Positions 26,732-35,118 of a stretch of 64,000 nt of DNA are shown here, piece by piece. The stretch lies in the NCBI GenBank assembly GCA_016932415.1, contig JAFGCX010000009.1, positions 56,219 to 120,218 on the forward strand, read 5' to 3'. Origin of the DNA: Candidatus Krumholzibacteriota bacterium. Lineage in GTDB: Bacteria; Krumholzibacteriota; Krumholzibacteriia; Krumholzibacteriales; Krumholzibacteriaceae. Both the position numbers and the translations under genes were made by a program. The notes beneath the pieces were generated by a model. The model saw nothing but the letters and a program-made list of their open reading frames with translations. It did not search any database and was not told the origin of the DNA. The first letter of the stretch is position 1. Every line of letters starts with the position of its first letter.

Positions 26732-27862
26732 CTAACCTGCGGTTTTTTTCCAGCGGGCATCAGGATCAGAAAAAAGATATTTGTACAAGCCGATCACGGC
26801 AGCAGAGTTCAATGATAAAAACAATGAGAAAAAATTGAGTAACCTGTTGTTTTTCAGCCGGCTGCTGAGCAAAGTAATAGATCCTGAAATATAGATGGCG
26901 ATCTGGATCCAGAAGAGGATGATATACAAGGTGCTTGACGCCAATCCGGATGTGACGGCGGAGATAACCAAAGCGTACGGTACGAAAAGGCGAAACCATT
27001 TGTGGGAGACAGATTGGAAGAATATCCTGTTTTTAAAAGGATTCAGTGACCACCGGTTGTTTGAAAAGAATTGGAAATTCCCGGTCAGTGTCCTCACCTT
27101 TCTCCGGAATTCAATCCCGATCCTTGCCGACGGATCGTCATACGCGATTGCTTCTGATTCAAAAATGACCCTGTATCCCTGCCTTAAAACCTGGGCCGGA
27201 ATCGCCACATCATCGAGGATAGTATCGTCAGGAATGGGGGAGACCAACTTTCGCCTGACGGCATAGATCGCTCCCGTCGCTCCCAGTGTGGAGTCGACCA
27301 TTGATTCGGCTGCCCTGAGCATCTTTTCGTATTTCCAGTATAGTCCTATATTCGCGTCCGAATCATTTTCTCCGGCGGATAACACGAGTTCTCCGCTGAC
27401 GCATCCTACAGCCGGATCATCGAAGTTTCTGACAAGTTTTTTAAGCGAATCTTTCCTGTATATCTGCCTGGCATCCGAAAAGACTATGATATCATTCTTG
27501 GTCTTCTCCAGAGCCTTATTGATCTGATGCGGTTTGCCGTGATTTTCCGTGTCCTCTATAAACATGATATCCATTTCTTCCTTCAGGATATCATTCGTTT
27601 TGTCAGTGGAACCGTCCGATACTACGCAGATATCAAGGCTTCCCCGGGGATAATCGAGTTTTCTGCAGTTTTCCAGTTTGGCAGCGATAGTATCCTCTTC
27701 GTTATACGCTATAATGATCATCGTGACGGAAGGAAGCACCGGGTCATCACTTATCAGTGGAGGGTTTTTCCTTATTCTGGCCAGGCTCACGATGATGAGA
27801 GGATAAGCCAGGTAGGTGTATACGATAAAGGCGGCTGATATCCAGAATAAACAGATAATCAC
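26732..27862 (-). CDS. membrane-associated GT2-family glycosyltransferase
   Basis: 376 residues. One N-terminal membrane span (ICLFWISAAFIVYTYLAYPLIIV), then a GT-A domain: VTMIIIAYNEEDTIAAKL, CVVSDGSTDKT (nucleotide-binding Asp), IIVFSDARQIY (DxD-like SDA), GELVLS and the substrate/acceptor region DDVAIPAQVLRQGYRVIFE with RRKVRTLTGNFQ, the R-R-x-R/Q-x-x-x-W-like motif of processive GT2 enzymes. Two to four C-terminal spans follow. The plan resembles BcsA/NodC/HAS-type synthases, so it could polymerise or extend a glycan while feeding it across the membrane. It is the last gene of the minus-strand run that starts with the acyl carrier protein. Confidence 0.87.
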   Translation of the reverse strand: MIICLFWISAAFIVYTYLAYPLIIVSLARIRKNPPLISDDPVLPSVTMIIIAYNEEDTIAAKLENCRKLDYPRGSLDICVVSDGSTDKTNDILKEEMDIMFIEDTENHGKPHQINKALEKTKNDIIVFSDARQIYRKDSLKKLVRNFDDPAVGCVSGELVLSAGENDSDANIGLYWKYEKMLRAAESMVDSTLGATGAIYAVRRKLVSPIPDDTILDDVAIPAQVLRQGYRVIFESEAIAYDDPSARIGIEFRRKVRTLTGNFQFFSNNRWSLNPFKNRIFFQSVSHKWFRLFVPYALVISAVTSGLASSTLYIILFWIQIAIYISGSITLLSSRLKNNRLLNFFSLFLSLNSAAVIGLYKYLFSDPDARWKKTAG

Positions 27863-27908
27863 GATTAATCGCTATCCATGGTTAAAGAACACGGGTTCTA
27901 TTCGTTCC

Positions 27909-28907
27909 CTATTTAAAGCCATCGAGTTTTTTCTTTACCATGTCTATTGTCTTATGGTCAGGCTTTTCTTCGAGTCTTTTTATTGCCTCATCGCGGTCCA
28001 TATATCCAGCCCGCACCAGCCCGGCCAGCTCAAACGCGTATGGATGGAATCCGAATCGTTTTAAATGAATGTCTATCCCCATGGAATTGAGAATACAGTT
28101 TGTCGAGTTCGGGTCGGTGTCTTCGGGTTTTTTCCAACCCAGGGACTTGATGTGCTCAAGGATCTTATCCTCATCGTACTCAAGAAAAGCGAGGGGACTG
28201 ATATTATGAGGGAATCTTTCCGGCGTGCTGAAATGTTTTTCGGTCAAAAAGTAGTTATCGATCTCGTCGCCGACGACAGTTTTCATCGGCACCGTGAACT
28301 GTGCCTGCATGGTTCTGATCATATCGGGATTGTTATGGAATATTGAAGCCTCGATAGGAGCCTGCCCGGGCGACCATCCGTAGATGATAAATGGGATGCT
28401 GCTTTCTATCGCGTATCTGAGCGCGACGAACTTCACTATTCCCATGCAGGTCGTGCAAATGGAGCTGGCTCTTTCCAGTCCTTTTCTCGAGTAGATATCT
28501 TCCTTCGCGCTGTGACGAAATAGCTTGCCCAGCGTGTCCATCCTGGGTTTGTAGATGATATGATCCACACCCAGTCCCTCCACGACATTGCGGATGTTAT
28601 CGAGTGATCTGGGGGAAATAAATCCGTTATCCATCGTCATGGCCAGAAAAGAGATATTGTACTTTTCTTTTAGTACAGCCATCGTGAAAGTCGAATCCTT
28701 ACCACCGCTGTATGCCATAATGGCATCGTATTCTCCGGCTTTCTTCTTTTCGGCAAGAAGTTTTTCAAAACGACCGCGGTACTTCTCCATGGATTGTCTG
28801 AGGCGGTCGATACCCTTGAACCTTTTGCAGAAGTTGCAGACGCCATCTGAATCAAACTGTATGCCCGGGTAGGTTTCCGGGAGGACACATCTCGTACAAC
28901 GTTTCAT
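27909..28907 (-). CDS. N-acetyl sugar amidotransferase-like PP-loop ATP pyrophosphatase
   Basis: 332 residues of the PP-loop/adenine-nucleotide alpha-hydrolase superfamily, close in layout to WbpG-type LPS amidotransferases. The N-terminus CTRCVLPETYPGIQF and CNFCKRF gives two Cys pairs of a zinc or structural knuckle; AYSGGKDSTFTM (about residues 65-76) is the ATP pyrophosphatase P-loop; SSICTTCMGIVK has another Cys pair. Known relatives convert an N-acetyl group on a sugar to an acetamidino group using ammonia from HisF/HisH-like partners. I see no hisF/hisH homologue nearby; the adjacent NadE-like enzyme also works by adenylation and amidation. The nucleotide sugar substrate is unknown. 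Spacing to NadE-like gene is 71 bases. Confidence 0.82.
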   Translation of the reverse strand: MKRCTRCVLPETYPGIQFDSDGVCNFCKRFKGIDRLRQSMEKYRGRFEKLLAEKKKAGEYDAIMAYSGGKDSTFTMAVLKEKYNISFLAMTMDNGFISPRSLDNIRNVVEGLGVDHIIYKPRMDTLGKLFRHSAKEDIYSRKGLERASSICTTCMGIVKFVALRYAIESSIPFIIYGWSPGQAPIEASIFHNNPDMIRTMQAQFTVPMKTVVGDEIDNYFLTEKHFSTPERFPHNISPLAFLEYDEDKILEHIKSLGWKKPEDTDPNSTNCILNSMGIDIHLKRFGFHPYAFELAGLVRAGYMDRDEAIKRLEEKPDHKTIDMVKKKLDGFK

Positions 28908-28978
28908 GATCCGGCTCCTCAGGCCAGGCTGGTGTTACGACCTGGATCGGCCTGGCAAATATTTACAATAAGTCCCCA

Positions 28979-29953
28979 TTATAAGACCAATTCAGGAGAA
29001 GGAGGCATCATTCTAAGTGTCTCCGTCGCCTTTTTCTTTCTTGCAAAATCATTCCAGGCCCGATCTATCTGCTCGACCGTCAAACCTGTCACTTCTGATG
29101 TTTTTTCAATTGAAATATCATTAAGCATGGCGAACATTACAAGATCAAGCGTCTCATATGGCATGCAAAAGTAGAAATCCTTGTCACTGACAGGAAGGCT
29201 GTACGTGTCAGGACTCGGTGTCCGTGATATGATCTCCTGTGGGACTCCGAGATGTTTTCCCAGATCGAAAACCTGTTTCTTGTATAGATTGGTCAAAGGC
29301 TCTATATCGACTCCGCCATCACCGTATTTTACGAAAAATCCCTGGATCGTCTCTGGCAGGTTGGTTGTACCACAGACGATATAATATCTTTTTTCTGCTT
29401 CATAATACATCTGAGTCATTCGCACTCTCTGCTTTATATCGTTGGCAGCCATCATCTTAAGGTAGTCCTTATGAGCCAGCCGTTTTGTCTCTATCTTTCC
29501 GTCTTTCTTCTCGAGCTCAAGATGATAGGTGCTTATCCTGTCTCTTTCCAGGAGGTCCTGGGGAAGGGTCAGCCTGAATTTCATGTCACCGTCATAGTCG
29601 GGGAAGTACTTCTCGACGATGGAATTCCTTTTCGCGTAGACACCAAATCCTGTCAGCATCGTAGTGATCGCGACCTCCTGGTATTTGATACCAAGTGATT
29701 CAGCGCATTTTCGGCCAAAATCCCGACTGTCAGGGCTCGAGTCCTTCTCGGGCAGAATTACACCGAAGACCCTTTCGGGACCGAGTGCCCGAACAGAGAG
29801 GGCGGCAGCGACCGAAGAATCGATCCCCCCGCTGAGGCCGATAATTATACCCTTTCTATGGAATACATTCTGCACCTGATCGCGAATGAATCCAGCTAAC
29901 TGGTCTGCGAGTTTCCCCGGGTCAATATCGAGTACGTATTTCGTGAATTCCAT
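28979..29953 (-). CDS. NAD synthase-like ammonia-dependent ATP pyrophosphatase (divergent substrate region)
   Basis: 324 residues. IGLSGGIDSSVAAAL (P-loop, about residues 38-52) and the NadE landmarks CGTTNLPET and KYGDGGVDIEPLTNLYKKQV are clear. There is no nitrilase/glutaminase domain, so free ammonia or a partner would supply nitrogen. Two things differ from housekeeping NadE: an insertion around PDYDGDMKFRLTLPQDLLE, and replacement of the usual PSAGLWxGQTDExELG block by TPSPDTYSLPVSDKDFYF. Because the latter contacts the substrate in NadE, this member may amidate something other than deamido-NAD. It sits between an AMP ligase/ACP pair and a PP-loop sugar amidotransferase in an apparent operon, which supports a specialised role; it may still be the cell's NAD synthase. 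Confidence 0.8.
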   Translation of the reverse strand: MEFTKYVLDIDPGKLADQLAGFIRDQVQNVFHRKGIIIGLSGGIDSSVAAALSVRALGPERVFGVILPEKDSSPDSRDFGRKCAESLGIKYQEVAITTMLTGFGVYAKRNSIVEKYFPDYDGDMKFRLTLPQDLLERDRISTYHLELEKKDGKIETKRLAHKDYLKMMAANDIKQRVRMTQMYYEAEKRYYIVCGTTNLPETIQGFFVKYGDGGVDIEPLTNLYKKQVFDLGKHLGVPQEIISRTPSPDTYSLPVSDKDFYFCMPYETLDLVMFAMLNDISIEKTSEVTGLTVEQIDRAWNDFARKKKATETLRMMPPSPELVL

Positions 29954-30003
29954 TTTTTCTTTTCCTCCATCTTGCCTGATTTCCTGGTCTGTCCGCCAGT
30001 TTT

Positions 30004-31554
30004 CTATTTAAGGCCTTTAACGGTTATTTTCCCGGTCGAAGTCTTGGGAAGAGATTCTCTGAACTCTATATATTTTGGAATCATGAAGTCTTCAAGGTTC
30101 CTGGCGCAATGAGAAAGGATCTTCTTCTCTGAAAGGTCAGTCCCTTTCCTGAGTACTATATAAGCTTTGATAGCTTCGCCGAGAAGTTCATCGGGCACTC
30201 CGACGACAGCCGCTTCCAGAACGCCTTCAATGGAATATAGCGTGTTTTCGATTTCTTTTGGGCTTATTTTTTCTCCCCGGCTTTTGATAATATTATCCAT
30301 CCTCGACACAAAATATAGAAATCCTTCATCATCCATTCTGAAAAGGTCTCCAGTATAAAGCGATTTTTCCCATGAGTACAGACCGGGTCTGAGCCGTTCT
30401 TCGGTTTCTTTCGGAAGATTCCAGTACCCCATCATAACGTTTGATCCGCGGACTACGAGTTCTCCGATCTTTCCAGGCTGATCGATCACCCTGTCTTCCT
30501 CATCAACCAGATATACTTCTTCATTCGGCATTCCTTTGCCTACAGAATCCGGTCTTCGAGCCAGTTCAGATGGCGGGAGGTATGAGACTCTTTTGCATTC
30601 GGTGAGCCCATACATCGAATATATCGATGTCGAAGGAAATATTCTTTGAAGACCTTCAATATGACTTATAGGTAAAGCGGCAGCCGTATTGGTCACGTAA
30701 CGAAGGAAGGAGAAATCTTCCTTGTCAAGATCCTGCATCTGAAGAAGTATCGCCGAAATAGTAGGGACTATGGGAAATCCGGTCACTTTCTCTTTTTTAA
30801 GGCTGTTTATCACTGCGTAGGGATAGGAAAACGATCTTTCCAGTACGACGGTTCCTCCGAACTGGGCAGCCATGAGTATCTGGTAGAGACCATAATCGAA
30901 AGAGAAGGGAAGCAGATTCAGTATGATGTCGTTCTCGGTATTTTCGAGATAAGTAGTGATAGAAGTCGATGCCGAGACCATGTTGTGATGAGTCAGCATG
31001 ACACCTTTCGGGTTTCCCGTCGTCCCCGAAGTATATATAAGGGCCGCCAGATCGATATCGATCGTTTTGATCGAAGGGGGAGAATCGCAACTATTGTCCA
31101 TTACTTCTTCCCAGGGCATGAGTCGGATTTTATCCGGTACGGGGCTGAGCGTTCCGGTATCAGTGACGCCGGTCGATATCACAGTACGTAATGACGGAAT
31201 ATCAGCAAGAATATCATGGACAGCTTTCCATCTCGATCTGTGAGCTATCAGACAGGAAGCTCCACAGTCGTTGAGGATGTATTTGATCTTTTGTGACTTT
31301 GTTGTCGGGTTTACGACAAAAAAGATGCACCCGGCCTTCAATATTCCCCAGACACTTATTATCGTTTCGATCGAATTGTCTATCAGGACAGCTACCCTGT
31401 CGCCATATTTTACTCCACACGATTGAAGCTCGGCGGCAAGGCTGTTTGCCGCTTTATCTATATCGCCAAACGTATACCGATTCGCGCCCTGAATGATCGC
31501 GGGCTTTTCATTCAGGCGCCAGGCACTGTTTTCGAGAAATTTATGAACGAGCAT
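30004..31554 (-). CDS. class I adenylate-forming acyl ligase (AMP-forming) of the ACP operon
   Basis: 516 residues, a complete ANL-family enzyme. LIYTSGTTGNPKGVML is the P-loop signature (about residues 170-185), SMYGLTECKRVSYL the A5 region, YTGDLFRMDDEGFLYFVSR the A7/A8 hinge, and TSTGKITVKGLK the C-terminal A10 lysine motif. These enzymes adenylate a carboxylic acid and hand it to CoA or a phosphopantetheine arm. An acyl carrier protein gene lies 38 bases upstream on the same strand, so the natural acceptor is probably that ACP. The layout resembles ligase/ACP pairs in exopolysaccharide and exosortase loci. The acid is unknown. Confidence 0.87.
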   Translation of the reverse strand: MLVHKFLENSAWRLNEKPAIIQGANRYTFGDIDKAANSLAAELQSCGVKYGDRVAVLIDNSIETIISVWGILKAGCIFFVVNPTTKSQKIKYILNDCGASCLIAHRSRWKAVHDILADIPSLRTVISTGVTDTGTLSPVPDKIRLMPWEEVMDNSCDSPPSIKTIDIDLAALIYTSGTTGNPKGVMLTHHNMVSASTSITTYLENTENDIILNLLPFSFDYGLYQILMAAQFGGTVVLERSFSYPYAVINSLKKEKVTGFPIVPTISAILLQMQDLDKEDFSFLRYVTNTAAALPISHIEGLQRIFPSTSIYSMYGLTECKRVSYLPPSELARRPDSVGKGMPNEEVYLVDEEDRVIDQPGKIGELVVRGSNVMMGYWNLPKETEERLRPGLYSWEKSLYTGDLFRMDDEGFLYFVSRMDNIIKSRGEKISPKEIENTLYSIEGVLEAAVVGVPDELLGEAIKAYIVLRKGTDLSEKKILSHCARNLEDFMIPKYIEFRESLPKTSTGKITVKGLK

Positions 31555-31592
31555 AATTTTTATAGATGAAAAGTAATGGGGAAACCGCCTGG

Positions 31593-31838
31593 TTAACCCT
31601 TTTTTCTTCCGACATACTCAACAAGCTGGTTCAGCGAATCAAAATTCTCCGGTACCAGTTCATCATCAGACACTTCAATATTGAATTCATCTTCTATAAA
31701 ACCGACAAGTTCGAGGATTCCCGTGGAATCTATTATTCCCGATTCGAGGAAGGAATCACCATCGCCGAGCGAAGCGTCATCCGATCCGAAAAGGAAGTTT
31801 TCTATTATGAAACCCTTGATCTTTTCCCTTACTTCCAA
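31593..31838 (-). CDS. acyl carrier protein
   Basis: 81 residues, the usual ACP size. The phosphopantetheine site is GIIDSTGILEL, with the Ser in DST instead of the common DSL, followed by the acidic helix FIEDEFNIEVSDDELVPENFDSL typical of four-helix carrier proteins. The GIIDSTG variant is seen in free-standing carrier proteins that work with discrete AMP ligases rather than fatty-acid synthase. It is the first gene of the minus-strand run ACP, ligase, NadE-like, PP-loop enzyme, GT2, and is separated by 189 bases from the unrelated upstream MBL gene, where a promoter is expected. Confidence 0.88.
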   Translation of the reverse strand: MEVREKIKGFIIENFLFGSDDASLGDGDSFLESGIIDSTGILELVGFIEDEFNIEVSDDELVPENFDSLNQLVEYVGRKKG

Positions 31839-32027
31839 GTAGATCCTCCTGAAAATATTATAATGCCGTTCTTACCCAGCGATTCTTTACGATGAGAACC
31901 ATTGTATTTTACACCAGAGATCAAAAGAAGCAAGAAAAAGTCCAAATCCCGTGAAAAATAACAGAAAAACCGGATTATGCTATTCGAGCAGAAAAAGAGG
32001 GTCTGATCAGGTGATCTGTTTAGATGG

Positions 32028-32675
32028 TCATATAAGTCCATTGAGGAATGGGTTTTGACGCTTTTCAATGCCTATTGATGTCGATGGACCATGGCCGCAG
32101 TAAACGACTGTTTCGTCAGGCAGGGAGAAAAGTTTTGACCTTATTGAGGAGATTAGCGTGTCCATGTCACCTCCGAAAAAATCGGTCCTTCCAATCGATC
32201 GAGCAAAAAGGGTGTCGCCGACAAAAACGGCACCGTTCAAGAGAATACTTATTCCTCCAAGAGTATGCCCGGGAGTCTCTATTATCTCTCCCTCAAGATC
32301 GCCAAAAGTGACCTTATCACCATCGGTCAGCTTACTGATCGCTTTCGGAGTCCTCACTGTGCCGAGTCCCCATAATGGAGCATCCTCGATCGATTTGATC
32401 ATTGTCTCCATATCTTTCTGGTCGATAAAGACATCTATTTCGAATCTGCGTGAAATCTCTTCAGCTGCCGCCATATGGTCGCTGTGACCATGCGTCAGGA
32501 TTATTTTCACGGGGTGGAGTCTTTCCGACGCGATACGGCCAGAGATCACTCCGGCGTCACCGCCTGGATCTATTATGACAGTCTCCATCGTCCTAACGCA
32601 GGAAACCAGGTAGCAGTTGGTCGCGAGCGGTCCGACTACCAGTTCGTCGATTTTTATTGAGTCATCGAGGTTCAC
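32028..32675 (-). CDS. MBL-fold metallo-hydrolase (GloB-like)
   Basis: About 215 residues. ILTHGHSDHMAAAEEI is the zinc motif HxHxDH (about residues 56-71), later metal ligands are in ETPGHTLGGIS and FVGDTLFARSIGRTDF, and YCGHGPSTSIGIE closes the site. This pattern is that of glyoxalase II-like hydrolases and persulfide dioxygenase relatives that cleave thioesters or act on thiols. I place the start at GTG 32673-32675, which follows GGAGGAG by five bases and begins after the ferredoxin stop; a longer frame would overlap that gene by 65 bases. It is co-directional with the ferredoxin and flavoprotein genes. Confidence 0.85.
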   Translation of the reverse strand: MNLDDSIKIDELVVGPLATNCYLVSCVRTMETVIIDPGGDAGVISGRIASERLHPVKIILTHGHSDHMAAAEEISRRFEIDVFIDQKDMETMIKSIEDAPLWGLGTVRTPKAISKLTDGDKVTFGDLEGEIIETPGHTLGGISILLNGAVFVGDTLFARSIGRTDFFGGDMDTLISSIRSKLFSLPDETVVYCGHGPSTSIGIEKRQNPFLNGLI

Positions 32676-32691
32676 TTCTCTCCTCCATGCG

Positions 32692-32919
32692 TCAATCAGA
32701 GCCTTGCCCCGGATCAAGCGATTCAGGGCAATGAAGAGCTCCCGTCGGACAGACAATCGCCGCCTGCCCGCAGGGGCGGCATCGCTCCGGAAACGACCTT
32801 AAGGCCATCCCTTCGATAATGAGCGCTTCACTCGGGCAGACGGCAGAACATACGCCACACGCTATGCAGAGCGCGCGGTTGATTATAATTGTATTTTCAG
32901 CATTGCAATTGCCTGACAT
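32692..32919 (-). CDS. small ferredoxin-like protein with an incomplete second cluster motif
   Basis: About 75 residues. The first motif CIACGVCSAVCPSEAL is a complete CxxCxxCxxxCP. The second, CRPCGQAAIVCPTGAL, lacks the third cysteine (Ala in its place), although another Cys follows in LHCP. In 2[4Fe-4S] ferredoxins this would leave the second cluster with three ligands from this pair of motifs, compatible with a [3Fe-4S] cluster or loss of one cluster. The ATG at 32917-32919 is preferred over a TTG eleven codons upstream. It lies between a geranylgeranyl-reductase-like gene and the MBL gene and could deliver electrons to the flavoprotein. Confidence 0.8.
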   Translation of the reverse strand: MSGNCNAENTIIINRALCIACGVCSAVCPSEALIIEGMALRSFPERCRPCGQAAIVCPTGALHCPESLDPGQGSD

Positions 32920-32984
32920 GATGATTATAACCTTTTTGCCGGGGTTTTTCAAATATCTGTAATAAAAATCCTATATCTTTCCTG

Positions 32985-34229
32985 TCAATGGGATCTTTCA
33001 GGACGAGGCCAGGTGATCTTGGCCGATATCTTATCCCTGGCAAGCAGTAGCAAGGTCTTGAAAGCTATTGAAGGACAGAACTTTGTGAATACCCTGAGTA
33101 TTCTCAGAGGATCGACCCCCGTTCTGTCGATCAATCCGGGTTCCCTGCTGAGTCCTTCGAGGATCTTCTCCAGGCTGTCGTCATCGAGGGTGTAGAATAT
33201 CTGTGCCGTCTGGTAAAACAGATCATTGATCCTCCCGTCAGTCTTTTTCCAGTTTCTGGAATACTCCTTTAAAATTTCACGCGAGCCAGTCTTTTTTTCC
33301 ACCGCTCTGGCGACACTGACTGACGCGGATTCGGCTGCATTGAGAGCCTGTAGAATTCCTCCGCCAGTCAACGGATTATTCTGGTTTGCCGCCTCGCCGA
33401 CGGCGATATATCCGTCTACGGCGAGTTCCGGAAGACCTTTTGCCACTTCGCAGCCGCCGACTACAAGCCTTTTTCTTATTCCTTCCGGGCAACGATATTC
33501 AAGAAAATTGTCGAGATATTCGACGGCACTCCTTCCGGCGGACAGCAGCGGCGATATTCCCACTCCGATATTCGCTGTCATCGAATCTTTCGGGAAGATC
33601 CACCCGTATCCCCCGGGTGAATGTTTCGATCCAAGGTGAAACTCAATGAATCTTTTCCGGACATCTACTCCCTCAATCGTTTCCTGCGCGCAAACGAGTA
33701 TCTCTGATGGAGTGATATTCTTTTTTAATCCGGCCCATCGGGGAGATAGAGATTCCACCCCATCGGCGCCTACTACAACTATCGATCGGATGGCAGACTC
33801 GTTTCCTGTTTTCAGGTCGATCATATTGACTCCTGATATTCCCGTTTTATTTCTGATCAGGCCTGTAGCCTGGCAGGAAGTGCGCAGAACCGCGCCAGCC
33901 CTTACAGCTTCACTTGCAAGGTGTTCATCGAACCGGGCGCGATCGAGGATATAACCGATTTCAGGCAACTCGATCTCAAACCTGCGGCCATACGGGGAGA
34001 CGATAGTTATTCCATTGACTACTGAAGATATGAAACGCCGATCGATATCGATAAGGTTATTGACCTGTGAGGCGGGACCGACCGCTTCCGCGCAACGGAC
34101 GGGGAATCCGACTTTCTCTCTTTTTTCAAGGAGGATTACTGAAAATCCCCTGCCCGCGACACGAGCGGCGACTCTCGATCCGGCAGGACCGGCTCCGATG
34201 ACTATGACATCACAGGTCTTGCGTCTCAT
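32985..34229 (-). CDS. geranylgeranyl reductase family FAD-dependent oxidoreductase
   Basis: 414 residues. The N-terminal dinucleotide-binding motif VIGAGPAGSRVAARVAGRG and EKREKVGFPVRCAEAVG are characteristic of the ChlP/GGR family; a central FAD contact ANIGVGISPLL and the later VGEAANQNNPLTGGGILQALNAAE correspond to the usual GD/GEAA motif. Members reduce double bonds of geranylgeranyl chains, in bacteria often on quinone side chains, carotenoids or polyprenyl lipids. Its start overlaps the upstream outer-membrane protein stop by one base (TGATG), so they are translationally coupled. A ferredoxin follows downstream and could be the electron donor. The substrate here is unknown. Confidence 0.87.
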   Translation of the reverse strand: MRRKTCDVIVIGAGPAGSRVAARVAGRGFSVILLEKREKVGFPVRCAEAVGPASQVNNLIDIDRRFISSVVNGITIVSPYGRRFEIELPEIGYILDRARFDEHLASEAVRAGAVLRTSCQATGLIRNKTGISGVNMIDLKTGNESAIRSIVVVGADGVESLSPRWAGLKKNITPSEILVCAQETIEGVDVRKRFIEFHLGSKHSPGGYGWIFPKDSMTANIGVGISPLLSAGRSAVEYLDNFLEYRCPEGIRKRLVVGGCEVAKGLPELAVDGYIAVGEAANQNNPLTGGGILQALNAAESASVSVARAVEKKTGSREILKEYSRNWKKTDGRINDLFYQTAQIFYTLDDDSLEKILEGLSREPGLIDRTGVDPLRILRVFTKFCPSIAFKTLLLLARDKISAKITWPRPERSH

Positions 34230-34981
34230 CAGAAATGATAGTAAAGGTTTAGAGCAAGGGATAGTCCTGAGAAATCTATGTCGAAGTTGGAGTTATGCAT
34301 TCTGAACTTGCTCTGGGACATCTGGTAACGTCCTTCAAGTCCAAGGGCGTACTGGTTGGTCAGAAAGTACTTCATCCCGAATTCGAGATGAAGCCCCGAC
34401 TCATAACTGTTCTGTTTAACATTTTCTCCCGGCGTGCTGAAACTGTCTCCATTATCGAGTTCAGCGTCGGTCTCCAGCCGCATCAACGGGAATACCGATG
34501 AAAATCCGCCGGAGATGTAGGGAATGAGCGCGCGTACTTCCGGTTCGACCATATAATAAGCGAATCCCAGGTCCAGGGAGAGATAGTATACCTTGAAGGT
34601 CCGGTCGGCATTTATATGCAGTATCGGATCCACCGTGTAATAATCTCCCGACCCCGAGGATTTAAGGTACGTGAAGGCAAGAGTGGCCCTGAGAAAATGA
34701 AGGGGGGATATCATCCTTTCATATCCTGCAGACGCGTATGCCACTGTCGTAATATCATCATAGATATATTCGCCCCCATCCTGCTGCGCCCACCAGTGCA
34801 GATATTCATTGAGGTAGTCAGCGTTTGGTCCATCGATGAAACCGATACTGAAATTAAAGTTATCGGGTGATATCGGACCAAAATATTTCTTTTGTTTATA
34901 AAGGGAAGGGGACGCGGCGATCGATGTAGAAATAAAACAAGCAAGCACGATCAGGGAGAAGCCAGATAATCTCTTCATCAA
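34229..34981 (-). CDS. outer-membrane beta-barrel protein, unknown function
   Basis: 250 residues with a Sec signal (FSLIVLACFISTSIAA). The mature part is a string of amphipathic beta strands rich in Tyr and Gly (LHLEFGMKYFLTNQYALGLEGRYQ), ending SLALNLYYHF, a C-terminal aromatic residue typical of BAM substrates. This is the general OmpA/OmpX-like small barrel plan; I cannot name a family. It is translationally coupled to the downstream flavoprotein gene, an odd partner, which may reflect one regulatory unit rather than a shared pathway. A plausible promoter lies at 35031-35059. Confidence 0.72.
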   Translation of the reverse strand: MMKRLSGFSLIVLACFISTSIAASPSLYKQKKYFGPISPDNFNFSIGFIDGPNADYLNEYLHWWAQQDGGEYIYDDITTVAYASAGYERMISPLHFLRATLAFTYLKSSGSGDYYTVDPILHINADRTFKVYYLSLDLGFAYYMVEPEVRALIPYISGGFSSVFPLMRLETDAELDNGDSFSTPGENVKQNSYESGLHLEFGMKYFLTNQYALGLEGRYQMSQSKFRMHNSNFDIDFSGLSLALNLYYHF

Positions 34982-35030
34982 GTACTCCGATCTTCAAACT
35001 GAAAACAACGGTTGCCTACTATTCACTTAA

Positions 35031-35059
35031 AAGTTAATTCCCATCCACACCTTTGTCAA
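35031..35059 (-). promoter_or_regulatory. possible promoter of the outer-membrane protein operon
   Basis: On the minus strand TTGACA (35059-35054), 17 bases, then TAACTT (35036-35031). It lies about 50 bases before the outer-membrane protein start. The -35 box is perfect and the -10 box weak. Confidence 0.4.
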
Positions 35060-35118
35060 TTCCAAGATGCATCTTTCCAGGCCGTTGCTGTTTCGCTTCT
35101 GAATCTGCCGCAAAAAAA

